Shown here: piece after piece, positions 24,790 through 38,677 of the stretch
How positions within the stretch are numbered: position 1 is the first letter of the stretch
Layout of the letters: the number at the start of each line of letters is the position of its first letter
Origin: Mytilus californianus
Lineage: Eukaryota; Mollusca; Bivalvia; Mytilida; Mytilidae
Assembly (NCBI RefSeq): GCF_021869535.1
Contig: NW_026262712.1
Span: 48,218,884-48,282,883 of the forward strand
DNA length: 64,000 nucleotides
Direction of reading: 5' to 3'
Translations under genes and position numbers: made by a program
The notes under the pieces: generated by a model
Told to the model about the DNA's origin: nothing
The model's database searches: none
What the model saw: the letters and a program-made list of their open reading frames with translations, nothing else

Positions 24790-26780
24790 TCAATGAGACA
24801 ACAATCTAGCGACAAAAATAACTAAAGGACATCTATGTACAAGCTTGACAGTAAGATGAGAAATAGGGTTTACGTCAAAGAGACAGCAACCCATCGTCAA
24901 ATATAACCAAAGGACATTTATAATCACGTTTGACGGCAATGTAACGAAACAGGGGGCAGTTACGTACAGAAATACATACATGTATTCAATTACCTTTCAG
25001 AAATTGAAATTAAAGTTAAGTTAAGTTACATGTAAAATACTAAATGTTTTTTTTTTTTTTTTTCATTTCCGGCTTTGAGGCGAGAACATGGGATCTTTCT
25101 GCTGTCAGTCGCTCATCTTACCGCTGAACCACAGAGACAATTGCCAAATATGTTGTAAATTTAAGTATTTAACTCTACTGCACGTTCAAGAAAAGAGGAA
25201 CAAATTGACACCAACATCCAGCTTCTTTTCTCTGAGGAAGTTTTAATACGATGCAAATCCCTTAATTTGAAGGAAATATAAGAGACAATAGTTAAGTGCC
25301 TGTTATTTTTCTTCCATCGTAAAGGATAGACGGGAGCTTTTTTCTGTCTTTTTTTTTTTTTTTGCATAATAATTTCGAGCACTTTGAATGTTAGTTTTAA
25401 GCTATTGAATGAATGAATAAATGAATGGAATTGACAGACAACAGTTATATTTATTAATTATTGTTTTTAAATAATCTTGGTTTTTGGCTATAATAACCTC
25501 TTATCTATGATATAGTTGTAATATTTGCCGCTGGATATGTAACGCTCATTGACTTAACCTAACAAATTTCGTAAACAACGAAAGATTTTATAGATCCCTA
25601 CTACCTATAGACAATGGGAGACGAGTGTATTTACTATCTAAAGAATTGAAGTGGAGGTTTGGATTTGAAGCGGATTTAGAGTTAGAGATGGGACCTGCGC
25701 TTGAAGGTACATACGTCCAAGTGTGGGACTACATTGTACCTTTAGCTTAAGTCATTACCATTTGTAAGACTTTTAAAAGGTTAATTCAAGTTCGTTTTCT
25801 AACTTTACCACGAAACATTACTATTAAGGATATTTATTTCTACAAGAAAATGGAACTTTCTATGCCCAATAATTGCTAAATTTCTGCTATGTATCGCGCA
25901 GTCAATATTAGAATGCATAATTTAGTCACTAATTAAATATGTTTTTTTATTGGAAAGAACATATTTTCTACAATGCTAGAGTCTTAAGATGCTCTTTGAA
26001 AAAATGACACGAACATCTATAGAGTTACGCCCCTGCTAAACTTACGTCTGCAGGTTTCAGCTCTGGAGTTCCCAGTGAAGACATTTTTTTTTTATCTTTC
26101 CATATACAAACAATTGATTTACAAAGTTAACAACATGAAACAAAATATGCAAATCTGAAGCACATCTCGACATTAACTCGTGTTTTGACTAATGCTGAAC
26201 TGCATATACATCAGATGAAATCATTGGTCACTTGAAAAAATCGCATTTTTAACATAGGATTTTTTTAGATATTTTTTTTTTCTTTCGCAAAGATAGGATT
26301 GATGCTAAAATAGACACAGTTGACCTTCATTCAATTTGGACACATATATTTTGGAAGTCATACAATGCCACCATGAAATATAAACATGGTGATATACTTC
26401 AGTATAAAGTAAAAAACTAACATACAATTTTAAGCAATATAATTCGTATGAAACGATACAATAATAAATTACCTACATAAAACGATAGGAATTATATTTG
26501 AGGACAACTGATTACGAGCGGGTAAAACAAGATTTACTTTGAAATTAGAAAACTTCTTGTCTTTTCTATTTCTTTCTTTGATCTTCTCTTGTGCTTTTTT
26601 CACTTTATCGTACATAAAATAGCACATGTACTGCATGTTTAGATATATACATATGTGCTTACGTGCATCTCAAAGAAGATGTGCATAGGGTTTACGTCAA
26701 TAAGACAGCAACCTAGCCATAAAAATAACCATAAGACATCTATAAGCATGTTTGACAGTAAAAAGGATAATGAGTTAACG
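24790..26780 (+). repeat. Array unit 6
   Basis: 1,991 bp. Nearly identical to unit 5 by eye, including the rare bases named there, so the pair looks like a recent one-unit duplication or conversion. Confidence 0.95.
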
Positions 26781-28761
26781 TCAATGAGACAACAATCTAG
26801 CGACAAAAATAACTAAAGGACATCTATGTACAAGCTTGACAGTAAGATGAGAAATAGGTTTACGTCAAAGAGACAGCAACCCATCGTCAAATATAACCAA
26901 AGGACATTTATATTCACGTTTGACGGCAATGTAACGAAACAGGGGGCAGTTACGTACAGAAATACATACATGTATTCAATTACCTTTCAGAAATTGAAAT
27001 TAAAGTTAAGTTAAGTTACATGTAATATACTAAATGTTTTTTTTTCATTTCCGGCTGTGAGGCGAGAACATGGGATCTTTCTGCTGTCAGTCGCTCATCT
27101 TACCGCTGAACCACAGAGACCATTGCCAAATATTTTGTAAATTTAAGTATTTAACTCTACTGCACATTCAAGAAAAGAGGAACAGAATGACACCAACATC
27201 CAGCTTCTTTTCTCTGAGGAAGTTTTAATACGATGCAAATCCCTTAATTTGAAGGAAATATAAGAGACAATAGTTAAGTGCCTGTTATTTTTCTTCCATC
27301 GTAAAGGATAGACGGGAGCTTTTTTCTGTCTTTTTTTTTTTTGCATAATAATTTCGAGCACTTTGAATGTTAGTTTTAAGCTATTGAATGAATGAATAAA
27401 TGAATGGAATTGACAGACAACAGTTATATTTATTAATTATTGTTTTTAAATAATCTTGGTTTTTGGCTATAATAACCTCTTATCTATGATATAGTTGTAA
27501 CATTTGCCGCTGGATATGTAACGCTCATTGACTTAACCTAACAAATTTCGTAAACAACGAAAGATTTTATAGATCCCTACTACCTATAGACAATGGGAGA
27601 CGAGTGTATTTACTATCTAAAGAATTGAAGTGGAGGTTTGGATTTGAAGCGGATTTAGAGTTAGAGATGGGACTTGCGCTTGAAGGTACATACGTCCAAG
27701 TGTGGGACTACATTGTACCTTTAGCTTAAGTCATTACCATTTGTAAGACTTTTAAAAGGTTAATTCAAGTTCGTTTTCTAACTTTACCACGAAACATTAC
27801 TATTAAGGATATTTATTTCTACAAGAAAATGGTACTTTCTATGCCCAATAATTGCTAAATTTCTGCTATGTATCGCGCAGTCAATATTAGAATGCATAAT
27901 TTAGTCACTAATTAAATATGTTTTTTTATTGGAAAGAACATATTTTCTACAATGCTAGAGTCTTAAGATGCTTTTTGAAAAAATGACACGAACATCTATA
28001 GAGTTACGCCCCTGCTAAACTTGCGTCTGCAGGTTTCAGCTCTGGAGTTCCCAGTGAAGACAATTTTTTTTTTATCTTTCCATATACAAACAATTGATTT
28101 ACAAAGTTAACAACATGAAACAAAATATGCAAAACTGAAGCACATCTCGACATTAACTCGTGTTTTGACTAATGCTGAACTGCATATACATCAGATGAAA
28201 TCATTGGTTACTTGAAAAAATCGCATTTTTAACATAGGATTTTTTTAGATATTTTTTTTTTTCTTTCGCAAAGATAGGATTGGTGCTAAAATAGACACAG
28301 TTGACCTTCATTCAATTTGGACACATATATTTTGGAAGTCTCACAATGCCACCATGAAATATAAACATGGTGATATACTTCAGTATAAAGTAAAAAACTA
28401 ACATACAATTTTAAGCAATATAATTCGTATGAAACGATACAATAAAAAATTACCTACACAAAACGATAGGAATTATATTTGAGGACAACTGATTACGAGC
28501 GGGTAAAACAAGATTTACTTTGAAATTAGAAAACTTCTTGTCTTTTCTATTTCTTTCTTTGATCTTCTCTTGTGCTTTTTTCACTTTATCGTACATGAAA
28601 TAGCACATGTACTGCATGTTTAGATATATACATATGTGCTTACGTGCATCTCAAAGAAGATGTGCATAGGGTTTACGTCAATAAGACAGCAACCTAGCCA
28701 TAAAAATAACCATAAGACATCTATAAGCATGTTTGACAGTAAAAAGGATAATGAGTTAACG
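26781..28761 (+). repeat. Array unit 7
   Basis: 1,981 bp. One G is missing in GAAATAGGTTTACG (about 26,851), which breaks the 63-codon minus-strand frame here. Other private changes are GCACATTCAAG (about 27,162) and AACAGAATGAC (about 27,181). Confidence 0.95.
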
Positions 28762-30747
28762 TCAATGAGACAACAATCTAGCGACAAAAATAACTAAAGG
28801 ACATCTATGTACAAGCTTGACAGTAAGATGAGAAATAGGGTTTACGTCAAAGAGACAGCAACCCATCGTCAAATATAACCAAAGGACATTTATATTCACG
28901 TTTGACGGCAATGTAACGAAACAGGGGGCAGTTACGTACAGAAATACATACATGTATTCAATTACCTTTCAGAAATTGAAATTAAAGTTAAGTTAAGTTA
29001 CATGTAAAATACTAAATGTTTTTGTTTTTTTTTTTTCATTTCCGGCTGTGAGGCGAGAACATGGGATCTTTCTGCTGTCAGTCGCTCATCTTACCGCTGA
29101 ACCACAGAGACCATTGCCAAATATTTTGTAAATTTAAGTATTTAACTCTACTGCACGTTCAAGAAAAGAGGAACAAAATGACACCAACATCCAGCTTCTT
29201 TTCTCTGAGGAAGTTTTGATACGATGCAAATCCCTTAATTTGAAGGAAATATAAGAGACAATAGTTAAGTGCCTGTTATTTTTCTTCCATCGTAAAGGAT
29301 AGACGGGAGCTTTTTTCTGTCTTTTTTTTTGCATAATAATTTCGAGCACTTTGAATGTTAGTTTTAAGCTATTGAATGAATGAATAAATGAATGGAATTG
29401 ACAGACAACAGTTATATTTATTAATTATTGTTTTTAAATAATCTTGGTTTTTGGCTATAATAACCTCTTATCTATGATATAGTTGTAATATTTGCCGCTG
29501 GATATGTAACGCTCATTGACTTAACCTAACAAATTTCGTAAACAACGAAAGATTTTATAGATCCCTACTACCTATAGACAATGGGAGACGAGTGTATTTA
29601 CTATCTAAAGAATTAAAGTGGAGGTTTGGATTTGAAGCGGATTTAGAGTTAGAGATGGGACCTGCGCTTGAAGGTACATACGTCCAAGTGTGGGACTACA
29701 TTGTACCTTTAGCTTAAGTCATTACCATTTGTAAGACATTTAAAAGGTTAATTCAAGTTCGTTTTCTAACTTTACCACGAAACATTACTATTAAGGATAT
29801 TTATTTCTACAAGAAAATGGAACTTTCTATGCCCAATAATTGCTAAATTTCTGCTATGTATTGCGCAGTCAATATTAGAATGCATAATTTAGTCACTAAT
29901 TAAATATGTTTTTTTATTGGAAAGAACATATTTTCTACAATGCTAGAGTCTTAAGATGCTCTTTGAAAAAATGACACGAACATCTATAGAGTTACGCCCC
30001 TGCTAAACTTACGTCTGCAGGTTTCAGCTCTGGAGTTCCCAGTGAAGACAATTTCTTTTTATCTTTCCATATACAAACAATTGATTTACAAAGTTAACAA
30101 CATGAAACAAAATATGCAAATCTGAAGCACATCTCGACATTAACTCGTGTTTTGACTAATGCTGAACTGCATATACATCTGATGAAATCATTGGTCACTT
30201 GAAAAAATCGCATTTTTAACATAGGATTTTTTTAGATATTTTTTTTTTCTTTCGCAAAGATAGGATTGATGCTAAAATAGACACAGTTGACCTTCATTCA
30301 ATTTGGACACATATATTTTGGAAGTCTCACAATGCCACCATGAAATATAAACATGGTGATATACTTCAGTATAAAGTAAAAAACTAACATACAATTTTAA
30401 GCAATATAATTCGTATGAAACGATACAATAATAAATTACCTACACAAAACGATAGGAATTATAGTTGAGGACAACTGATTACGAGCGGGTAAAACAAGAT
30501 TTACTTTGAAATTAGAAAACTTCTTGTCTTTTCTATTTCTTTCTTTGATCTTCTCTTGTGCTTTTTTCACTTTATCGTACATGAAATAGCACATGTACTG
30601 CATGTTTAGATATATACATATGTGCTTACGTGCATCTCAAAGAAGATGTGCATAGGGTTTACGTCAATAAGACAGCAACCTAGCCATAAAAATAACCATA
30701 AGACATCTATAAGCATGTTTGACAGTAAAAAGGATAATGAGTTAACG
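28762..30747 (+). repeat. Array unit 8
   Basis: 1,986 bp. Private changes include TTTTGATACG (about 29,214), TGTATTGCGCAG (about 29,857) and a C interrupting the T run at about 30,055. Confidence 0.95.
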
Positions 30748-32735
30748 TCAATGAGACAACAATCTAGCGACAAAAATAACTAAAGGACATCTATGTACAA
30801 GCTTGACAGTAAGATGAGAAATAGGGTTTACGTCAAAGAGACAGCAACCCATCGTCAAATATAACCAAAGGACATTTATATTCACGTTTGACGGCAATGT
30901 AACGAAACAGGGGGCAGTTACGTACAGAAATACATACATGTATTCAATTACCTTTCAGAAATTGAAATTAAAGTTAAGTTAAGTTACATGTAAAATACTA
31001 AATGTTTTTTTTTTTTTTTTTTCATTTCCGGCTTTGAGGCGAGAACATGGGATCTTTCTGCTGTCAGTCGCTCATCTTACCGCTGAACCACAGAGACCAT
31101 TGCCAAATATTTTGTAAATTTAAGTATTTAACTCTACTGCACGTTCAAGAAAAGAGGAACAAAATGACACCAACATCCAGCTTCTTTTCTCTGAGGACGT
31201 TTTAATACGATGCAAATCCCTTAATTTGAAGGAAACATAAGAGAAAATAGTTAAGTGCCTGTTATTTTTCTTCCATCGTAAAGGATAGACGGGAGCTTTT
31301 TTCTGTCTTTTTTTTTTGCATAATAATTTCGAGCACTTTGAATGTTAGTTTTAAGCTATTGAATGAATGAATAAATGAATGGAATTGACAGACAACAGTT
31401 ATATTTATTAATTATTGTTTTTAAATAATCTTGGTTTTTGGCTATAATAACCTCTTATCTATGATATAGTTGTAATATTTGCCGCTGGATATGTAACGCT
31501 CATTGACTTAACCTAACAAATTTCGTAAACAACGAAAGATTTTATATATTCCTACTACCTATAGACAATGGGAGACGAGTGTATTTACTATCTAAAGAAT
31601 TGAAGTGGAGGTTTGGATTTGAAGCGGATTTAGAGTTAGAGATGGGACCTGCGCTTGAAGGTACATACGTCCAAGTGTGGGACTACATTGTACCTTTAGC
31701 TCAAGTCATTACCTTTTGTAAGACTTTTAAAAGGTCAATTTAAGTTCGTTTTCTAACTTTACCACGAAACATTACTATTAAGGATATTTATTTCTACAAG
31801 AAAATGGTACTTTCGATACCCAATAATTGCTAAATTTCTGCTATGTATCGCGCAGTCAATATTAGAATGCATAATTTAGTCACTAATTAAATATGTTTTT
31901 TTATTGGAAAGAACATATTTTCTACAATGCTAGAGTCTTAAGATGCTCTTTGAAAAAATGACACGAACATCTATAGAGTTACGCCCCTGCTAAACTTACG
32001 TCTGCAGGTTTCAGCTCTGGAGTTCCCAGTGAAGACATTTTTTTTTTATCTTTCTATATACAAACAATTGATTTACAAAGTTAACAACATGAAACAAAAT
32101 ATGCAAATCTGAAGCACATCTCGACATTAACTCGTGTTTTGACTAATGCTGAACTGCATATACATCAGATGAAATCATTGGTCACTTGAAAAAATCGCAT
32201 TTTTAACATAGGATTTTTTTAGATATTTTTTTTTTTCTTTCGCAAAGATAGGATTGATGCTAAAATAGACACAGTTGACCTTCATTCAATTTGGACACAT
32301 ATATTTTGGAAGTCTCACAATGCCACCATGAAATATAAACATGGTGATATACTTCAGTATAAAGTAAAAAACTAACATACAATTTTAAGCAATATAATTC
32401 GTATGAAACGATACAATAATAAATTACCTACATAAAACGATAGGAATTATATTTGAGGACAACTGATTACGAGCGGGTAAAACAAGATTTACTTTGAAAT
32501 TAGAAAACTTCTTGTCTTTTCTATTTCTTTCTTTGATCTTCTCTTGTGCTTTTTTCACTTTATCGTACATGAAATAGCACATGTACTGCATGTTTAGATA
32601 TATACATATGTGCTTACGTGCATCTCAAAGAAGATGTGCATAGGGTTTACGTCAATAAGACAGCAACCTAGCCATAAAAATAACCATAAGACATCTATAA
32701 GCATGTTTGACAGTAAAAAGGACAATGAGTTAACG
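30748..32735 (+). repeat. Array unit 9
   Basis: 1,988 bp. Shares three rare states with unit 11, two units away: ATATATTCCTACTA (about 31,545), ACCTTTTGTAAG with AAAGGTCAATTTA (about 31,710-31,742) and TCTTTCTATATAC (about 32,049). Confidence 0.95.
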
Positions 32736-34720
32736 TCAATGAGACAACAATCTAGCGACAAAAATAACTAAAGGACATCTATGTACAAGCTTGACAGTAA
32801 GATGAGAAATAGGGTTTACGTCAAAGACACAGCAACCCATCGTCAAATATAACCAAAGGACATTTATATTCACGTTTGACGGCAATGTAACGAAACAGGG
32901 GGCAGTTACGTACAGAAATACATACATGTATTCAATTACCTTTCAGAAATTGAAATTAAAGTTAAGTTAAGTTACATGTAATATACTAAATGTTTTTTTT
33001 TTCATTTCCGGCTGTGAGGCGAGAACATGGGATCTTTCTGCTGTCAGTCGCTCATCTTACCGCTGAACCACAGAGACCATTGCCAAATATTTTGTAAATT
33101 TAAGTATTTAACTCTACTGCACGTTCAAGAAAAGAGGAACAAAATGACACCAACATCCAGCTTCTTTTCTCTGAGGAAGTTTTAATACGATGCAAATCCC
33201 TTAATTTGAAGGAAATATAAGAGACAATAGTTAAGTGCCTGTTATTTTTCTTCCATCGTAAAGGATAGACGGGAGCTTTTTTCTGTCTTTTTTTTTTTTT
33301 TGCATAATAATTTCGAGCACTTTGAATGTTAGTTTTAAGCTATTGAATGAATGAATAAATGAATGGAATTGACAGACAACAGTTATATTTATAATTATTG
33401 TTTTTAAATAATCTTGGTTTTTGGCTATAATAACCTCTTATTTATGATATAGTTGTAATATTTGCCGCTGGATATGTAACGCTCATTGACTTAACCTAAC
33501 AAATTTCGTAAACAACGAAAGATTTTATATATCCCTACTACCTATAGACAATGAGAGACGAGTGTATTTACTATCTAAAGAATTGAAGTGGAGGTTTGGA
33601 TTTGAAGCGGATTTAGAGTTAGAGATGGGACCTGCGCTTGAAGGTACATACGTCCAAGTGTGGGACTACATTGTACCTTAAGCTTAAGTCATTACCATTT
33701 GTAAGACTTTTAAAAGGTTAATTCAAGTTCGTTTTCTAACTTTACCACGAAACATTACTATTAAGGATATTTATTTTCTACAAGAAAATGGTACTTTCTA
33801 TGCCCAATAATTGCTAAATTTCTGCTATGTATCGCGCAGTCAATATTAGAATGCATAATTTAGTCACTAATTAAATATGTTTTTTTATTGGAAAGAACAT
33901 ATTTTCTACAATGCTAGAGTCTTAAGATGCTCTTTGAAAAAATGACACGAACATCTATAGAGTTACGCCCCTGCTAAACTTACGTCTGCAGGTTTCAGCT
34001 CTGGAGTTCCCAGTGAAGACATTTTTTTTTTACCTTTCCATATACAAACAATTGATTTACAAAGTTAACAACATGAAACAAAATATGCAAATCTGAAGCA
34101 CATCTCGACATTAACTCGTGTTTTGACTAATGCTGAACTGCATATACATCAGATGAAATCATTGGTCACTTGAAAAAATCGCATTTTTAACATAGGATTT
34201 TTTTAGATATTTTTTTTTTTCTTTCGCAAAGATAGGATTGATGCTAAAATAGACACAGTTGACCTTCATTCAATTTGGACACATATATTTTGGAAGTCTC
34301 ACAATGCCACCATGAAATATAAACATGGTGATATACTTCAGTATAAAGTAAAAAACTAACATACAATTTTAAGCAATATAATTCGTATGAAACGATACAA
34401 TAATAAATTACCTACATAAAACGATAGGAATTATATTTGAGGACAACTGATTACGAGCGGGTAAAACAAGATTTACTTTGAAATTAGAAAACTTCTTGTC
34501 TTTTCTATTTCTTTCTTTGATCTTCTCTTGTGCTTTTTTCACTTTATCGTACATGAAATAGCACATGTACTGCATGTTTAGATATACACATATGTGCTTA
34601 CGTGCATCTCAAAGAAGATGTGCATAGGGTTTACGTCAATACGACAGCAATCCTAGCCATAAAAATAACCATAAGACATCTATAAGCATGTTTGACAGTA
34701 AAAAGGATAATGAGTTAACG
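32736..34720 (+). repeat. Array unit 10
   Basis: 1,985 bp. Missing three bases in TATATTTATAATTATTG (about 33,384), shared with unit 11. Private AATGAGAGACG at about 33,550. Confidence 0.95.
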
Positions 34721-36691
34721 TCAATGAGACAACAATCTAGCGACAAAAATAACTAAAGGACATATATGTACAAGCTTGACAGTAAGATGAGAAATAGGGT
34801 TTACGTCAAAGAGACAGCAACCCATCGTCAAATATAACCAAAGGACATTTATATTCACGTTTGACGGCAATGTAACGAAACAGGGGGCAGTTACGTACAG
34901 AAATACATGCATGTATTCAATTACCTTTCAGAAATTGAAATTAAAGTTAAGTTAAGTTACATGTAATATACTAAATGTTTTTTTTTTCATTTCCGGCTGT
35001 GAGGCGAGAACATGGGATCTTTCTGCTGTCAGTCGCTTATCTTACCGCTGAACCACAGAGACCATTGCCAAATATTTTGTAAATTTAAGTATTTAACTCT
35101 ACTGCACGTTCAAGAAAAGAGGAACAAAATGACACCAACATCCAGCTTCTTTTCTCTGAGGAAGTTTTAATACGATGCAAATCCCTTAATTTGAAGGAAA
35201 TATAAGAGACAATAGTTAAGTGCCTGTTATTTTTCTTCCATCGTAAAGGATAGACGGGAGCTTTTTTCTGTCTTTTTTTTTTTTTGCATAATAATTTCGA
35301 GCACTTTGAATGTTAGTTTTAAGCTATTGAATGAATGAATAAATGAATGGAATTGACAGACAACAGTTATATTTATAATTATTGTTTTTAAATAATCTTG
35401 GTTTTTGGCTATAATAACCTCTTATTTATGATATAGTTGTAATATTTGCCGCTGGATATGTAACGCTCGTTGACTTAACCTAACAAATTTCGTAAACAAC
35501 GAAAGATTTTATATATTCCTACTATCTATAGACAATGGGAGACGAGTGTATTTACTATCTAAAGAATTGAAGTGTAGGTTTGGATTTGAAGCGGATTTAG
35601 AGTTAGAGATGGGACCTGCGCTTGAAGGTACATACGTCCAAGTGTGGGACTACCTTTAGCTTAAGTCATTACCTTTTGTAAGACTTTTAAAAGGTCAATT
35701 TAAGTTCGTTTTCTAACTTTACAACGAAACATTACTATTAAGGATATTTATTTCTACAAGAAAATGGTACTTTCTATGCCCAATAATTGCTAAATTTCTG
35801 CTATGTATCGCGCAGTCAATATTAGAATGCATAATTTAGTCACTAATTAAATATGTTTTTTTATTGGAAAGAACACATTTTCTACAATGCTAGAGTCTTA
35901 AGATGCTCTTTGAAAAAATGACACGAACATCTATAGAGTTACGCCCCTGCTAAACTTACGTCTGCAGGTTTCAGCTCTGGAGTTCCCAGTGAAGACATTT
36001 TTTTTATCTTTCTATATACAAACAATTGATTTACAAAGTTAACAACATGAAACAAAATATGCAAATCTGAAGCACATCTCGACATTAACTCGTGTTTTGA
36101 CTAATGCTGAACTGCATATACATCAGATGAAATCATTGGTCACTTGAAAAAATCGCATTTTTAACATAGGATTTTTTTAGATATTTTTTTTTCTTTCGCA
36201 AAGATAGGATTGATGCTAAAATAGACACAGTTGACCTTCATTCAATTTGGACACATATATTTTGGAAGTCTCACAATGCCACCATGAAATATAAACATGG
36301 TGATATACTTCAGTATAAAGTAAAAAACTAACATACAATTTTAAGCAATATAATTCGTATGAAACGATACAATAATAAATTACCTACATAAAACGATAGG
36401 AATTATATTTGAGGACAACTGATTACGAGCGGGTAAAACAAGATTTACTTTGAAATTAGAAAACTTCTTGTCTTTTCTATTTCTTTCTTTGATCTTCTCT
36501 TGTGCTTTTTTCACTTTATCGTACATGAAATAGCACATGTACTGCATGTTTAGATATATACATATGTGCTTACGTGCATCTCAAAAACGATGTGCATAAG
36601 GTTTACGTCAATAAGACAGCAACCTAGCCATAAAAATAACCATAAGACATCTATAAGCATGTTTGACAGTAAAAAGGATAATGAGTTAACG
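34721..36691 (+). repeat. Array unit 11 (shortest)
   Basis: 1,971 bp. A 7-bp deletion leaves GGGACTACCTTTAGC (about 35,647). It shares one rare set with neighbour unit 10 and another with unit 9, which fits a two-unit duplication followed by exchange. Confidence 0.95.
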
Positions 36692-38677
36692 TCAATGAGA
36701 CAACAATCTAGCGACAAAAATAACTAAAGGACATATATGTACAAGCTTGACAGTAAGATGAGAAATAGGGTTTACGTCAAAGAGACAGCAACCCATCGTC
36801 AAATATAACCAAAGGACATTTATATTCACGTTTGACGGCAATGTAACGAAACAGGGGGTAGTTACGTACAGAAATACATACATGTATTCAATTACCTTTC
36901 AGAAATTGAAATTAAAGTTAAGTTAAGTTACATGTAATATACTTAATGTTTTTTTTTTTCATTTCCGGCTGTGAGGCGAGAACATGGGATCTTTCTGCTG
37001 TCAGTCGCTCATCTTACCGCTGAACCACAGAGACCATTGCCAAATATTTTGTAAATTTAAGTATTTAACTCTACTGCACGTTCAAGAAAAGAGGAACAAA
37101 ATGACACCAACATCCAGCTTCTTTTCTCTGAGGAAGTTTTAATACGATGCAAATCCCTTAATTTGAAGGAAATATAAGAGACAATAGTTAAGTGCCTGTT
37201 ATTTTTCTTCCATCGTAAAGGATAGACGGGAGCTTTTTTCTGTCTTTTTTTTTTTTTTTTCATAATAATTTCGAGCACTTTGAATGTTAGTTTTAAGCTA
37301 TTGAATGAATGAATAAATGAATGGAATTGACAGACAACAGTTATATTTATTAATTATTGTTTTTAAATAATCTTGGTTTTTGGCTATAATAACCTCTTAT
37401 CTATGATATAGTTGTAATATTTGCCGCTGGATATGTAACGCTCATTGACTTAACCTAACAAATTTCGTAAACAACGAAAGATTTTATATATCCCTACTAC
37501 CTATAGACAATGGGAGACGAGTGTATTTACTATCTAAAGAATTGAAGTGGAGGTTTGGATTTGAAGCGGATTTAGAGTTAGAGATGGGACCTGCGCTTGA
37601 AGGTACATACGTCCAAGTGTGGGACTACATTGTACCTTTAGCTTAAGTCATTACCATTTGTAAGACTTTTAAAACGTTAATTTAAGTTCGTTTTCTAACT
37701 TTACCACGAAACATTACTATTAAGGATATTTATTTCTACAAGAAAATGGTACTTTCTATGCCCAATAATTGCTAAATTTCTGCTATGTATCGCGCAGTCA
37801 ATATTAGAATGCATAATTTAGTCACTAATTAAATATGTTTTTTTATTGGAAAGAACATATTTTCTACAATGCTAGAGTCTTAAGATGCTCTTTGAAAAAA
37901 TGACACGAACATCTATAGAGTTACGCCCCTGCTAAACTTACGTCTGCAGGTTTCAGCTCTGGAGTTCCCAGTGAAGACATTTTTTTTTTATCTTTCCATA
38001 TACAAACAATTGATTTACAAAGTTAACAACATGAAACAAAATATGCAAATCTGAAGCACATCTCGACATTAACTCGTGTTTTGACTAATGCTGAACTGCA
38101 TATACATCAGATGAAATCATTGGTCACTTGAAAAAAATCGCATTTTTAACATAGGATTTTTTTAGATATTTTTTTTTTCTTTCGCAAAGATAGGATTGAT
38201 GCTAAAATAGACACAGTTGACCTTCATTCAATTTGGACACATATATTTTGGAAGTCTCACAATGCCACCATGAAATATAAACATGGTGATATACTTCAGT
38301 ATAAAGTAAAAAACTAACATACAATTTTAAGCAATATAATTCGTATGAAACGATACAATAATAAATTACCTACATAAAACGATAGGAATTATATTTGAGG
38401 ACAACTGATTACGAGCGGGTAAAACAAGATTTACTTTGAAATTAGAAAACTTCTTGTCTTTTCTATATCTTTCTTTGATCTTCTCTTGTGCTTTTTTCAC
38501 TTTATCGTACATGAAATAGCACATGTACTGCATGTTTAGATATATACATATGTGCTTACGTGCATCTCAAAGAAGATGTGCATAGGGTTTCCGTCAATAA
38601 GACAGCAACCTAGCCATAAAAATAACCATAAGACATCTATAAGCATGTTTGACAGTAAAAAGGATAATGAGTTAACG
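36692..38677 (+). repeat. Array unit 12
   Basis: 1,986 bp. The second T run is long and has absorbed the G of GCATAAT (about 37,260). It carries AAAACGTTAATTTA (about 37,671), a state shared with units 13-15. Confidence 0.95.

Noticed and set aside
30178..30200. CTGATGA in unit 8 as a second hammerhead
   Set aside because: A single-base change from CAGATGA of the other units created the word. No GAAA box, stems or cleavage site follow in register.
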